This document shows positions 1 to 8,126 of a DNA stretch of 62,596 nt, in pieces (the stretch's first letter is position 1; every line of letters starts with the position of its first letter). Origin of the DNA: Mesorhizobium sp. M1C.F.Ca.ET.210.01.1.1 (GTDB taxonomy: Bacteria > Pseudomonadota > Alphaproteobacteria > Rhizobiales > Rhizobiaceae). The position numbers and the translations under genes were made by a program. Under the pieces are notes generated by a model. It was given only the letters and a program-made list of their open reading frames with translations. It had not been told where the DNA came from and made no database searches. The DNA is taken from NCBI RefSeq assembly GCF_004791585.1, contig NZ_SRUU01000003.1, forward strand, positions 1-62,596, given 5' to 3'.

Positions 1-120
1 TGTTCAGGTTGATGGTTCTTTGGTGGGAAGGGACCGAGCCATGCCACGGCCTGTCCGCAAGGACGACCAGGATCCTCTCGGCCTCCTTCCCACTTCAACC
101 ATACAACGGAACCAACACAC

Positions 121-160
121 AGGATCCTCGGGTCTGCGCTGCGTCGCTACGCCCAAGGAT
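121..160. repeat. Imperfect inverted repeat downstream of the P450 gene
   Basis: Arms at 124-132 and 152-160 (ATCCTcGGG and CCCaAGGAT) pair with one mismatch across a GC-rich loop. It lies just beyond the P450 stop codon and could act as a transcript end or be a member of a short intergenic repeat family. There is no clear T run, so terminator activity is not supported. I see no convincing gene in bases 1-182; the open frames there lack ribosome sites and recognisable motifs. Confidence 0.35.
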
Positions 161-182
161 GACGAAGCCGCATAGGCCTCGC

Positions 183-1430
183 TCAAAAAGTAACCGCCAG
201 CCTCTCCAGCCCGTGGAAGTGATAGCTGTCGCGGAAGCGCGGCTCCTCGGCCAGGCGCAACGTTGGCAAGCGTTCGAACAGCGTCTTCAGCGACACCTGC
301 AGTTCAAGCCTTGCCAGCGGCGCGCCGATGCAGAAATGGATGCCGGCGCCGAAGGAGACGTTCTTCTGGTCCGTGCGCGCCGGGTTGAAGATGGCCGGTT
401 CGGCAAACGCCAGCGGGTCGCGATTGGCCATGCCGAGCAGCAGCGCCACCATCTCGCCGGGCTGGACCAGAATGCCTGGAGCCACTTCGATCTCCTCATA
501 GGCGTAGCGCAGGAACATGTGCAGCGGCGCGTCGAAGCGCAGGCATTCCTCGACCGCTGCGGCGTTTGCCTCCGGCGTTTTGAAGAAGCGGCGCGGATCG
601 CCGCCCTGCGCTAGCAGCGAGCGCACCGCATTGCCGGTCTGGTGCACGGTCGCCTCGTGTCCGGCGTTGAGCAAAAGGATCGCCGAAGAAACCAGCTCGT
701 CCTCGGAGAGTCTTTGGCCGTTGTCCTGAGCCTCGATCAGCAGCGAAAGCAGGTCGTCGCCAGGCTTCTTGCGCCGTTCGACAACATGGCTGCGCAGGAA
801 ATCGGAAAAGTCGCGCGCCGCGCGGTTGGCGGTCTCCTCGGTCTCGCGGGTGCGGCCGTGCATGTACATGGCGACCATCTGATGCGACCAGTCGAGCAGT
901 TGAGGTCCCATCTCGGCCGGCACGCCGAGCATCTCGGCGATGATGGTGATCGGCAAAGGCGAAGCGTAGGCGGGCAGGAGGTCGACGCTGCCCGGCTCGA
1001 AGCGGTCGATCAGCTCGTTGGCTAAGGCCTCGATGCGTGACCGCAGCCGCTCGACCTGGCGCGAGACGAAGGCTCGGTTGACCAGCGTCCGCAGCCTGGT
1101 GTGCACAGGCGGTTCCAGCTCCAGCATCGAATTGGCTTCGATGCCGTCGAAAGCGGTGAGATGCGAGCGGTCGTCACCGACGCCGCGGCTGTCGGGAATG
1201 CCGGCCGGGTTCTGGCGGCCGAAGCGGCGATCGCGCAGAAGGCGATTGACATCGTCGAAGCCGCCGAAACACCAGAACCCATAGTCTTCCCAGAAGAATG
1301 CGTTCGAGAGGCCATGCAGGAAGGCGTAGGCTTCGTAGGGGTTCTGCACGAAGGCAGGCTCGTGCGGGTCGAGCCGCAGGCGGCGGCAGGTTGGATCAAA
1401 GGCGAGATAGGCTGGCATCAAATCGGTCAT
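183..1430 (-). CDS. Cytochrome P450
   Basis: A 415-residue bacterial class I type P450, the usual length, soluble with no membrane anchor. Visible signatures are the I-helix oxygen-activation motif AGHEAT (about residue 258), the K-helix ExxR in EECLR (about 294) and the heme-thiolate loop FGAGIHFCIG with its cysteine (about 361-370). It would hydroxylate a small organic substrate using electrons from a ferredoxin and ferredoxin reductase, neither of which is adjacent. The divergent neighbour is an FAD oxidase, but nothing shows that they share a pathway. Start chosen as the first ATG; a second ATG lies four codons in. Substrate unknown. Confidence 0.93.
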   Translation of the reverse strand: MTDLMPAYLAFDPTCRRLRLDPHEPAFVQNPYEAYAFLHGLSNAFFWEDYGFWCFGGFDDVNRLLRDRRFGRQNPAGIPDSRGVGDDRSHLTAFDGIEANSMLELEPPVHTRLRTLVNRAFVSRQVERLRSRIEALANELIDRFEPGSVDLLPAYASPLPITIIAEMLGVPAEMGPQLLDWSHQMVAMYMHGRTRETEETANRAARDFSDFLRSHVVERRKKPGDDLLSLLIEAQDNGQRLSEDELVSSAILLLNAGHEATVHQTGNAVRSLLAQGGDPRRFFKTPEANAAAVEECLRFDAPLHMFLRYAYEEIEVAPGILVQPGEMVALLLGMANRDPLAFAEPAIFNPARTDQKNVSFGAGIHFCIGAPLARLELQVSLKTLFERLPTLRLAEEPRFRDSYHFHGLERLAVTF

Positions 1431-1532
1431 GCCAGACCATTAGCGCGCCTTGTCAGCCCGATGCCAGACCGTATCTTGGCGCCCACTATTCCGATGTGTT
1501 GAGCCAGGCGAGCCGCCGAGAAGGATGTGTTG

Positions 1533-2636
1533 ATGAATGTGATCGTGATCGGTGCGGGAATTGCGGGTCTTTCCACGGCCTGGTCGCTGGTCAAGGCGGG
1601 ACACAGGGTTACGATCGTCGAGCAGGGGCCGATCCCGAATCCGCTCGCGGCCTCCGGCGACCATCACCGCATCATCCGCCGAGCCTACCGCGCCGGCAGC
1701 GGCTATGGCCGGCTGATCAGCGAGGCCTACGGAGCCTGGGACGAGCTCTGGGCCGATCTCGGCGAAGATCACCTGGATGCAAGGGGCTTCCTTTGCGTGT
1801 CGCGGGAGGCCGGCGACGAGGCCGAGGAGTATCGCGAAGGATTGGAAGAAGGGAATTTCCCGTTCGAATTGCTCGAACCCGCGGCGGCGGTCGAACGTTG
1901 GCCGTTCCTCGAAGTCGGCACTTTCCGCTACGCTTACTTCTCGGAAGAGGGCGGCGCGCTGCATTGCCGCAAGATTGCCACCGGTCTGGCCGGATGGCTG
2001 CGCGCGCATGGCGCCAATGTCTACGAGCACAGCAAGGCGGTCGAGGTCGATACCGACACCGGTCATATCGTGCTGGAAAGCGGCGAGACCATGCAGGCCG
2101 ATCGCGTTGTCGTCGCAGGCGGTGCTTGGGTTCTGAAACTGTTCCCGGAACTGGGCAGCGAATTGAAGACCTATCGCACGGCGCTTGCCTATGTTGAACC
2201 GCCGGCAGACCTCAAGGCCGCCTGGGAGGTGGCTCCCGTGATCCTCGACGTTGGCGGCGTCACCGATGGCTACATGATCCCGTTGACGCGCGGTGCCGGC
2301 ATGAAGTTCGGATCCGGCCTGCACAAAGTGCCGACCAGCGACGCCGACTGGAATCGACAGCCGGTGCCGGGCGAGGGCGAGGTGATCCGCAACCTGTTCT
2401 CGCCGCCCATCGCCCGCATAACAGAATACAAGGTCACCGACGTCGTCACCTGCGCCTACACTTTCACAGCGGACGAAAAATTCCTGGCGCATGAGAAAGG
2501 CAAATGCCTGATCGTCTCCGCCTGCTCCGGCCACGGCTACAAATTCGGCGCGGCCGTCGGACGGCGTGTCGCCAAAGCTGTCGGCGATCATGACATCGCC
2601 GGGCTGAAACGCTGGCTGCGAGCTGAAATGGTTTAG
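1533..2636 (+). CDS. FAD-dependent oxidoreductase of the D-amino-acid/sarcosine oxidase (DAO) family
   Basis: 367 residues. The N-terminus carries a Rossmann dinucleotide-binding motif, VIGAGIAGLSTAW, followed by an acidic strand end (IVEQG) that binds FAD ribose. A C-terminal SACSGHGYKFGAAVG segment matches the flavin-contacting end of sarcosine oxidase and related proteins. The family oxidises secondary or primary amines or amino acids to imines, giving peroxide or passing electrons on. I chose ATG 1533, which has AAGGA seven bases upstream; in-frame GTG and TTG codons directly before it are less likely. The TAG stop abuts a composite palindrome. Substrate cannot be told. Confidence 0.9.
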   Translation: MNVIVIGAGIAGLSTAWSLVKAGHRVTIVEQGPIPNPLAASGDHHRIIRRAYRAGSGYGRLISEAYGAWDELWADLGEDHLDARGFLCVSREAGDEAEEYREGLEEGNFPFELLEPAAAVERWPFLEVGTFRYAYFSEEGGALHCRKIATGLAGWLRAHGANVYEHSKAVEVDTDTGHIVLESGETMQADRVVVAGGAWVLKLFPELGSELKTYRTALAYVEPPADLKAAWEVAPVILDVGGVTDGYMIPLTRGAGMKFGSGLHKVPTSDADWNRQPVPGEGEVIRNLFSPPIARITEYKVTDVVTCAYTFTADEKFLAHEKGKCLIVSACSGHGYKFGAAVGRRVAKAVGDHDIAGLKRWLRAEMV

Positions 2637-2744
2637 AGCATGTCTCCCGAAAAGTGGGAACCGGTTTCGGGACAAAGACATGCGTAAAATCAAAAACCTA
2701 AAGCGCATGGAGCGAATCCGAAAGATCGCGACGCGCTTTTAGGT
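2637..2744 (+). repeat. Composite palindromic intergenic element, copy 1
   Basis: It begins immediately after the oxidoreductase stop codon. The left half folds as GCATGTC-CCCGAAA paired with TTTCGGG-GACATGC around a loop; the right half ends in GATCGCGACGCGCTTTTA. It matches the element at 34453-34546 almost base for base over the left half and the right end, and more distantly those at 5312-5400 and 13707-13804. Structure and placement resemble rhizobial intergenic mosaic elements. A role as transcript 3' end or mRNA stabiliser is inference. Confidence 0.8.
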
Positions 2745-2791
2745 CGGCAGCTGGTTTAACTTGCCACGGCACAAGGCTCTCGCGGCGCGTT

Positions 2792-3526
2792 TCAGTGTCC
2801 CGACTTCAGGATGGTCGCAACCTTGGCGGCGATCGCAGCATCGAGCGCCTGCCAATTTCCGAGGAGCTCGCGCGGGAAACGGTAGGTGAGGCTGAGATCG
2901 TCGCCCACCTGGATGTCGCGCTCGCAGGGCGCCAGTGACTCCTCGGCGCTCGGCCCGCTCAGGCAGCGAGCGACGAATGGGTCCTTGCCGGGACGGTCGG
3001 CAACCGCAAGCACTTCGTTGAGGTAGCCTGATTTCTCGGTGAATCCGTAGAGCGTCGTGCCGTCCGGCCCGGGTGTGCCCGGCTTGACGATCAGGGCGCT
3101 GTAGATCGGCGCGAACCGGCCGCTCATGTCGCGCGACATCATCCGCGGCTCGAACGCCAGGAAGATGATCTTCCTGGTCGTGGTGTGATTGAAGTCGTTG
3201 CGCGCGGCAGTGCTGTAGCCGTCCATCTCGGGATAGCGCAGATAAAGGTCTAGGCGCGAGGCGATGCCGTCTCGCCTGGCCTGGTCGAAGCGGATGAAAT
3301 TGGCCGGCACGCTGATCACGCTATTGCCCATGACGACCTGGCGGACGGTGGTGTCGTCGCTATAGCCGGCCATCGCGATTGACCTGCCAAGCCACTTGCC
3401 GCCGACGCTGATGGCAACTGACAGCAGGGCCAGCGCCGCGAAGGCGTAGAAGACCCTCTTCATGAAGGTCGAGTCGACGACCTGGAATTCCTCGGCGGCG
3501 GCTGCCTCTCTCATCGCGGTTCCCAA
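2792..3526 (-). CDS. Membrane-anchored conserved hypothetical protein
   Basis: 244 residues. One hydrophobic segment near residues 25-45 (FYAFAALALLSVAISVGG) follows a short cytoplasmic tail, so the rest should lie in the periplasm. The outer part is soluble-looking, with a Cys pair (RCLSGPSAEESLAPC) that could form a disulfide. I do not recognise a domain. It is transcribed away from the small membrane protein gene at 3624, with about 100 bases between them that must hold both promoters. An alternative ATG lies four codons in. Function unknown. Confidence 0.7.
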   Translation of the reverse strand: MGTAMREAAAAEEFQVVDSTFMKRVFYAFAALALLSVAISVGGKWLGRSIAMAGYSDDTTVRQVVMGNSVISVPANFIRFDQARRDGIASRLDLYLRYPEMDGYSTAARNDFNHTTTRKIIFLAFEPRMMSRDMSGRFAPIYSALIVKPGTPGPDGTTLYGFTEKSGYLNEVLAVADRPGKDPFVARCLSGPSAEESLAPCERDIQVGDDLSLTYRFPRELLGNWQALDAAIAAKVATILKSGH

Positions 3527-3623
3527 TCCCGTCCCCTGTCCTCAGGTGGCACAGCTTCGCGCGGCATGGCTCTTGCAGCGTGTCGGCACGACTGTGCGAT
3601 TTCATGGTAAACGGTTGGTAAAG

Positions 3624-3968
3624 ATGGATACGATGTTGCTTCCTCTCTACGCTTTTGCCGTCGGCCTCACGGCCTGCGGCCTCGCCGGTTCGGCCATGGA
3701 ACTCTTCTCTGGCCGCCGGCTGGCCTTCGCCGAGCCCTATGTGTCGCCTGCCCATATTGTGCGCTCGCTCGCGGCAACCGCCTGCGCCGGTCCGTTCATG
3801 CTCGCCAACGAAGCTCTAGCCGCCAGGCGCGAGGGGCGTATCAGCATGCTGGCGCTGCTTTCCTGCGGCTGCACGGCCGTTGCCTGGGCGCTGGCGCTCG
3901 GCATCGTGCTGATCACCATTGCCTCCTGGGCGTTCGGTCTCCTAGGCTCTACCGAATTCTCAGCTTGA
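3624..3968 (+). CDS. Small conserved inner-membrane protein
   Basis: 114 residues with three hydrophobic stretches: the N-terminal 20 residues, a middle segment with ATACAGPFMLA, and a C-terminal segment ending ITIASWAFGLLG. The open frame extends upstream to 3462 but that part is antisense to the neighbouring gene's start, so I chose ATG 3624 where the membrane segment begins. Its stop lies 17 bases before the gamma-carbonic anhydrase gene, so the two are probably co-transcribed. No function can be assigned. Confidence 0.6.
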   Translation: MDTMLLPLYAFAVGLTACGLAGSAMELFSGRRLAFAEPYVSPAHIVRSLAATACAGPFMLANEALAARREGRISMLALLSCGCTAVAWALALGIVLITIASWAFGLLGSTEFSA

Positions 3969-3985
3969 GACGAATCGGAGACAAA

Positions 3986-4513
3986 ATGCCGGTCTATGCG
4001 ATCGACGGGAAGGCGCCTCGGTTCGAGGATGCCGAAACCAACTGGGTAGCGCCCGACGCCACGCTGATCGGCAATATCAGGATAGGCCGCAATGCCGGCT
4101 TCTGGTTCGGTGTCGTGATCCGCGGCGACGGTGAGCTGATTGCAATCGGCGCCGACACCAATGTGCAGGAACATACCGTCATGCACACAGATCCGGGCTT
4201 TCCGCTCACCATCGGGCAGGGCTGCACGATCGGTCATCGCGCGCTGCTACATGGCTGCACGATCGGCGACAACAGCCTGATCGGCATGGGCGCCATCGTG
4301 CTCAACGGCGCCAGGATCGGCAACAATTCGCTGGTCGGCGCCGGCGCCCTGGTGACGGAAAACAAAGTGTTCCCGGACAATTCCCTGATCGTCGGCTCGC
4401 CCGCCAAGGTGATACGAGCTCTGGACGACGCGGCGATCGAGAGGCTGCGCGTCTCAGCCGCGCACTATGTCGCCAACGGCAAGCGCTTCAAGGCTGGGTT
4501 GAAGCAGGCTTGA
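3986..4513 (+). CDS. Gamma-class carbonic anhydrase family protein
   Basis: 175 residues. It shows the left-handed beta-helix hexapeptide pattern of this family (for example IGNIRIGRNA, IGQGCTIGHRA, GCTIGDNSLIGMG). Candidate zinc-ligand histidines sit in VQEHTVMHTDPG and in IGHRALLHG, as in Cam/CaiE/YrdA-type proteins. These trimeric proteins bind a metal between subunits; some hydrate CO2, many have no proven activity. ATG 3986 is preceded by CGGAG, which fixes the start. An isolated housekeeping gene, probably behind the small membrane protein gene. Confidence 0.92.
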   Translation: MPVYAIDGKAPRFEDAETNWVAPDATLIGNIRIGRNAGFWFGVVIRGDGELIAIGADTNVQEHTVMHTDPGFPLTIGQGCTIGHRALLHGCTIGDNSLIGMGAIVLNGARIGNNSLVGAGALVTENKVFPDNSLIVGSPAKVIRALDDAAIERLRVSAAHYVANGKRFKAGLKQA

Positions 4514-4547
4514 GAGCGAGGCGTCGCGCGACCGCTTTGTCGCCGGC

Positions 4548-5123
4548 TTAGCGGCACCGGGACATCGCTTCGCGCATCAGCGACGCTCCCGCTTCAAAGC
4601 CTGCTTCATCGGCGCCTTCCAAGGCCGTTTCATAGTCATCGATGCGCGTTTTGAGCGACGGATCCGCGCCCGATGCCAACAGCAGGCGGATCGCATCGGT
4701 GTCTCGCAGCGATACTGCATAATGCAGCGGCGTCCAGTCGTTCACGCCGCGCATGTTCGGGTTGGCGCCGTGCTCGATCAGGATCCGCACGATCTCCAGT
4801 CTGTCGGGCCGTTCCGTCGACAGCGCCGCGATCAAGGATGGAAAGCCGGCGTGATCTTCGTAGTTCGGGTTCGAGCCGGCACCGAGCAGGGTGCCTATGA
4901 AAGCGATCGGGCTCCAATAGATCGCGTATTCCAGCGGATGGCCGAGGCCCAGCTCGAACGGCATCCGTTCGTCAAACCAGCGCGCCGAGCCGCCGAGCGC
5001 TTTACCAAGGGTCTCGAAGGCGCCAGCCTTGAAGGCGTCGTCGATGGCTTTGAATAACCGGTGGCGCTCGCAACGGTCGTCAGGGATTTCCAGCATCGCT
5101 TTCCATCCGAAATGAACGGACAT
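4548..5123 (-). CDS. Ankyrin-repeat protein
   Basis: 191 residues, no signal peptide, so cytoplasmic. At least two ankyrin repeats are visible: VRILIEHGANPNMRGVND then WTPLHYAVSLRDTDAIRLLL followed by ASGADPSLKT (about residues 105-160). A weaker repeat precedes them (GAGSNPNYEDHAGFPSLIAAL). Ankyrin repeats bind partner proteins; no enzyme domain is present. The start ATG at 5123 follows a G-rich ribosome site (GATGGGGGC). It is convergent with the gamma-carbonic anhydrase gene. Partner unknown. Confidence 0.85.
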   Translation of the reverse strand: MSVHFGWKAMLEIPDDRCERHRLFKAIDDAFKAGAFETLGKALGGSARWFDERMPFELGLGHPLEYAIYWSPIAFIGTLLGAGSNPNYEDHAGFPSLIAALSTERPDRLEIVRILIEHGANPNMRGVNDWTPLHYAVSLRDTDAIRLLLASGADPSLKTRIDDYETALEGADEAGFEAGASLMREAMSRCR

Positions 5124-5224
5124 ACTGCCCCCATCCGCTGCGATCAGGAAGGGTTGCCGGATGACAGTGTGGCGTTTCCGGCCAGGCGGAGCCCATCAGG
5201 CTTGTCTCCCGACAGGCACCGCCA

Positions 5225-5261
5225 GAAAAGGCGGAGCCGGCCCGGGGACAGGGCCGGCTCC
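5225..5261 (-). terminator. Strong GC-rich hairpin, probable terminator
   Basis: GGAGCCGGCCC at 5233-5243 pairs perfectly with GGGCCGGCTCC at 5251-5261 across a seven-base loop. Read on the minus strand the stem is followed by GCCTTTTC, a short U tract. It lies about 150 bases past the stop of the minus-strand peptidase gene and before the ankyrin gene, so it would isolate the two. Confidence 0.55.
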
Positions 5262-5311
5262 TAAAACCCGGTCGTTGGGGACGGGGAGGGTGGGGACTCG
5301 ACCGGGCTTTT

Positions 5312-5400
5312 CCCTAAGCACGTCGCATGAATGCGATGCGCTTGATTTCCTTGTGCATGTCGTTGTCCCAAAGCCGCTGCACGCTTTTGGGCGACATGCA
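5312..5400 (-). repeat. Composite palindromic intergenic element, copy 2 (divergent)
   Basis: Read on the minus strand it starts ten bases after the peptidase stop codon: GCATGTCGCCCAAA pairs with TTTGGG and CGACATGC (arms at 5355-5399). A tail with AAGCGCATCGCATTCATGCGACGTGCTTAGG then parallels the AAGCGCATGG...GCGACGCGCTTTTAGG tail of copy 1. The loop is the GTGCAGCGG variant also present in copy 3. Same architecture as copies 1, 3 and 4. Confidence 0.72.
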
Positions 5401-5409
5401 TTGGCGCCC

Positions 5410-6015
5410 TTAGCGGACGCTGGCGACGGCGTCCTCGCGGCCGTCGTTGATCGAAACCCAAACGCCCGAATTCTCGGTCGATTGACGTTTGAGGTAGGTG
5501 TAGACCGTGTCGTTCCAGGCGAGCACTTTCGGCTCGAGGTTGTCGAGGATGAATTCGCCGAGGCTTGTGCGCACCGTCAGCACCGCGTGGCCGTCGCCGT
5601 TCGGCTGGCGCACGACCGTCATCAACAGGTCGCCGGCGGGGACACCGACAGCCATGAGCTCGCGGCGCTTCTCCAGCGCATAGTCCTCGCAGTCGCCAAC
5701 TCCGTTGTCGGGGTAGGCCCAGTATTCCTCGACCCCGTAGATCTCCATATCGGTGCGCGGCTTGACGCGCGTGTTCACCGAATTGTTGATGCTGATGATC
5801 GTCGCCCACAGCTTGCGGGTCAGGTCGACCGGCGCTCCCTTCGGCGTCCGCTCGTTGCATTCGGCCGGAATGTGCTGGCAGAACTCATAATGGCCAACTG
5901 GCTGCGTGGTGCGGCCGCCCGTATGCATGAACACCGGTCCTGCGCTCGCCGTGCCCCACGCGGAAAGCTGCATCGCCATTGCCAAGAGCAACAGCTTGCC
6001 CCTCGTCATTTTCAT
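5410..6015 (-). CDS. Transglutaminase-like cysteine peptidase (BTLCP family)
   Basis: 201 residues with a signal peptide (KLLLLAMAMQLSAWGTASAG), so periplasmic. The core shows the family triad: cysteine in VGDCEDYALEKR, histidine in GDGHAVLTV, and aspartate in FILDNLEP. In this family the LapG-type members cleave large surface adhesins under c-di-GMP control; other members are uncharacterised. I placed the start at ATG 6015, where GGGGAGA lies eight bases upstream; a longer frame to 6072 would bury the signal peptide. The next gene upstream encodes a PilZ protein, so a link to c-di-GMP signalling is possible but unproven. Confidence 0.9.
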   Translation of the reverse strand: MKMTRGKLLLLAMAMQLSAWGTASAGPVFMHTGGRTTQPVGHYEFCQHIPAECNERTPKGAPVDLTRKLWATIISINNSVNTRVKPRTDMEIYGVEEYWAYPDNGVGDCEDYALEKRRELMAVGVPAGDLLMTVVRQPNGDGHAVLTVRTSLGEFILDNLEPKVLAWNDTVYTYLKRQSTENSGVWVSINDGREDAVASVR

Positions 6016-6229
6016 TATGGTAGTCTCCCCGTTCGAGAGAGACTGTGCCACGTTGGGATTTATTTGACGCAAAAACCCGAAGTAGATATTGAGTAAAACG
6101 CCCGTAGAATAAATATAAAATTTGAACTACCGCGATTTCGAATTGTTGAGGTTTTGCCCGGCGTCGTGCCGCCTCGCGTGACGTCCCGACATGCTGTGTG
6201 GCTGCGGAAGGGCAGGCCGAAGCTGCCAA

Positions 6230-6257
6230 CAAAAAACCGGCCACTGGCGGCCGGTTT
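6230..6257 (-). terminator. Intrinsic terminator of the PilZ gene
   Basis: AAACCGGCC (6234-6242) pairs with GGCCGGTTT (6249-6257) around a six-base loop. On the minus strand the stem runs into six T residues, 26 bases after the PilZ stop codon. Confidence 0.8.
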
Positions 6258-6282
6258 GATGCGGCTTGAGCTCAGCGGGCAA

Positions 6283-6900
6283 TCAGGATCGCGGCGCGTT
6301 GAATTCCGAATCCAGTGTTTCCGGGCGCTGGATGACGGCGAATTCGATGGCGACGCCGTCCTCGAAGTGACGCACCACCTGGCCGCGCATTGTTCCGAGC
6401 ATCACCTGCACGCCGATCGCCGGCTTGACGTCGATCTCGATCGCCGCGCCCGAAAGCGACAGGTCGATAATGCGGCATTGATACTGGCGCCCGTCGGTGA
6501 GCTGCAGCACGCTCATCGGATTGCGCGGCGCGACACGTTCGTGGCGCCGGTCTTCCGGCAGGTCCAGCTCATGCTTGTTGGCGAGCCAGGTGAGTTGCGC
6601 GGCCAGCTTGTCCTTCTTGCGCTCCGAAGCGATGACAGTCATCGCGAAACCGTCCTGCGAGGTCCGCGTTACGATGCCTTCGATGCGGCCGATATGGTCG
6701 ATATAGGCTATGACCTTTTCGCCAGGCATGCCGACGCGATCGGTGCGCAAGGCGACGTTGCCGGGCGACATGTCGATCACCTGGCACGCATGCTCTGTGC
6801 GGTCCTCCAGCATGAAACGTCCGTAGATCTTCACCCGGACACGCTGAAAATTGCGCCGCTCCGCACGAGACGGCGTGTATTCTGCCGCCGCTGATCTCAT
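6283..6900 (-). CDS. Tandem PilZ-domain protein (c-di-GMP receptor candidate)
   Basis: 205 residues, cytoplasmic, apparently two PilZ domains and little else. The first (about 15-100) has an arginine-rich start RAERRNFQRVRV and a second motif DMSPGNVAL; the second (about 105-200) has RRHERVAPR and DLSLSGAAIEI. The latter is the canonical RxxxR plus (D/N)xSxxG pair that wraps c-di-GMP; the first copy lacks the exact SxxG glycine register (SPGN), so it may be degenerate. Proteins of this shape tune motility or envelope functions in rhizobia. Monocistronic, with its own terminator. Confidence 0.88.
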   Translation of the reverse strand: MRSAAAEYTPSRAERRNFQRVRVKIYGRFMLEDRTEHACQVIDMSPGNVALRTDRVGMPGEKVIAYIDHIGRIEGIVTRTSQDGFAMTVIASERKKDKLAAQLTWLANKHELDLPEDRRHERVAPRNPMSVLQLTDGRQYQCRIIDLSLSGAAIEIDVKPAIGVQVMLGTMRGQVVRHFEDGVAIEFAVIQRPETLDSEFNAPRS

Positions 6901-6984
6901 GACTGCCTACACCCCGTTGGCATTCCGCGCGACGATGCGAGGAATTTCACCGGAAAACTACAGCAAAGCAGGTTAACAAAGGGG

Positions 6985-7015
6985 AAAAAGCCGGCCCCAA
7001 ATGGCTTGGGACCGG
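6985..7015 (-). terminator. Intrinsic terminator of the PAS-domain gene
   Basis: CCGGcCCCAA (6991-7000) pairs with TTGGGaCCGG (7006-7015), one internal mismatch, five-base loop. The minus strand continues GCTTTTTCCCC, giving a five-base U tract about 60 bases after the PAS gene stop. Confidence 0.72.
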
Positions 7016-7073
7016 ATGCTCGCGTAAGGCAGAAACGAAGCCCGATCAGGGCAAGAAAGCCTCGCGATCCGCC

Positions 7074-7718
7074 TTATTCGTTGCGCCCGCCGTCGAAGAC
7101 GACGAGATGTCGGATCCGGCGCACGCGGCCGAGCGCCGAGATCGTCTCGGGAGCGTCCAGCTCCGTCGGCACCAGCGAAGGAACGTCGATCGCGGGGCGG
7201 TTTTTCAGGAACATCGGTTCCCTGTCGGGATCGATGATCCGGATCGCGTCGATCAGGGCATCGGCCAGCGGGTCGGCGCCCAGCCAGAATGGTCTATTTG
7301 CGGCGCTGACGACGCCGAGGCAGCGCGGGTTCTCGACGCCGCTGTCGAGCGGCAGCGCGAGCAGCTCGAACTTGTTGGAGCGGCCGTTTCGGCTGAACCC
7401 TTCATAGGTCAAAAGCAGCAACGATTTCTGGTCGAAGACGCCGTGAATGAGCCGCGACACAAGCCGCTGGTCCTTCTCTCGCCAGAGCGAGGGGAAGGAG
7501 AAGCCCTTGAGCTCGCGGCCGTAATAGGCGCAGAGCCTGGTGCCGGCCAGCCGGAACACGGCTTCGCCGCGCGTGTCGCGCTCGAGGATGAACGTGTCCG
7601 CTAAAAGCGACTTGATGTCCGCCGGCTCGACTTCCGAGCGCTTCGGGGCAGGGCGGCCATCACGCAGCTGGTTCCAATATTGGAACAGCGTGATCGATCC
7701 GATCTGATTCATTTCCAT
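7074..7718 (-). CDS. Single PAS-domain protein (PAS_5-like)
   Basis: 214 residues without signal peptide or output domain. The core FRLAGTRLCAYYGRELKG, followed by FDQKSLLLLTYEGFSRNGRS and FELLALPL, matches the PAS_5 type common in Hyphomicrobiales, where a small PAS module stands alone. Such proteins sense small molecules or redox state, or act as partners in signalling. The N-terminal QYWNQLRDGRPAPKRSEVEP segment is typical of the group. Monocistronic with a terminator. Ligand unknown. Confidence 0.8.
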   Translation of the reverse strand: MEMNQIGSITLFQYWNQLRDGRPAPKRSEVEPADIKSLLADTFILERDTRGEAVFRLAGTRLCAYYGRELKGFSFPSLWREKDQRLVSRLIHGVFDQKSLLLLTYEGFSRNGRSNKFELLALPLDSGVENPRCLGVVSAANRPFWLGADPLADALIDAIRIIDPDREPMFLKNRPAIDVPSLVPTELDAPETISALGRVRRIRHLVVFDGGRNE

Positions 7719-8126
7719 TCCGCTCCGGCAATCTGTCTTCTTCCTGTCCCATCGGCGGACAGACAGTGCGCCCTCCGATGACCTTCATGCGGTGCGGAGC
7801 AGGATGCGTGCCAGCATCGTTAACGTTTGTTCACGGGTCGGGGACGTTAAGGTTAACAAGTGGTTTACGTTGCGCCTCGGTGGGGCCTGTGGCACACCAA
7901 AACCACTCCAAAAACGGTCGTTTTCGCAACGATCGGCAGCACTACGGTTAAGAGATTACGGGGAGCAGGGGACTCGACCGGCCGTTCAGGGGAAACCCTG
8001 GACGGTTTCCTTTTTTGATTCGTGCTGCGGCGATTCGGGGACTGTGGCGATTCGCGGTTTGTGATTCGATCAGGCGTGAATTACATGCTCGCCCGAAAAT
8101 CTAATCTCCAGCCGACCGCAGGGTGC
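7719..8126. other. 408-base divergent intergenic region
   Basis: It separates the PAS gene and the rhomboid gene. The centre (about 7818-7870) is rich in GTTAAC-type words: GTTAAC at 7819, then GTTAAGGTTAAC near 7847 and GTTTAC. These recall CtrA half-sites (TTAA), but no clean TTAA-N7-TTAA site is present. Open frames here have no ribosome site of note. I call no gene. Confidence 0.4.

Noticed and set aside
1440..2708. 422-codon open frame opposite the FAD oxidoreductase gene
   Set aside because: The plus-strand gene has FAD motifs and a ribosome site; the opposite frame has neither.
7818..7870. CtrA-type binding site in the PAS/rhomboid gap
   Set aside because: Several TTAA words but none with the TTAA-N7-TTAA spacing.
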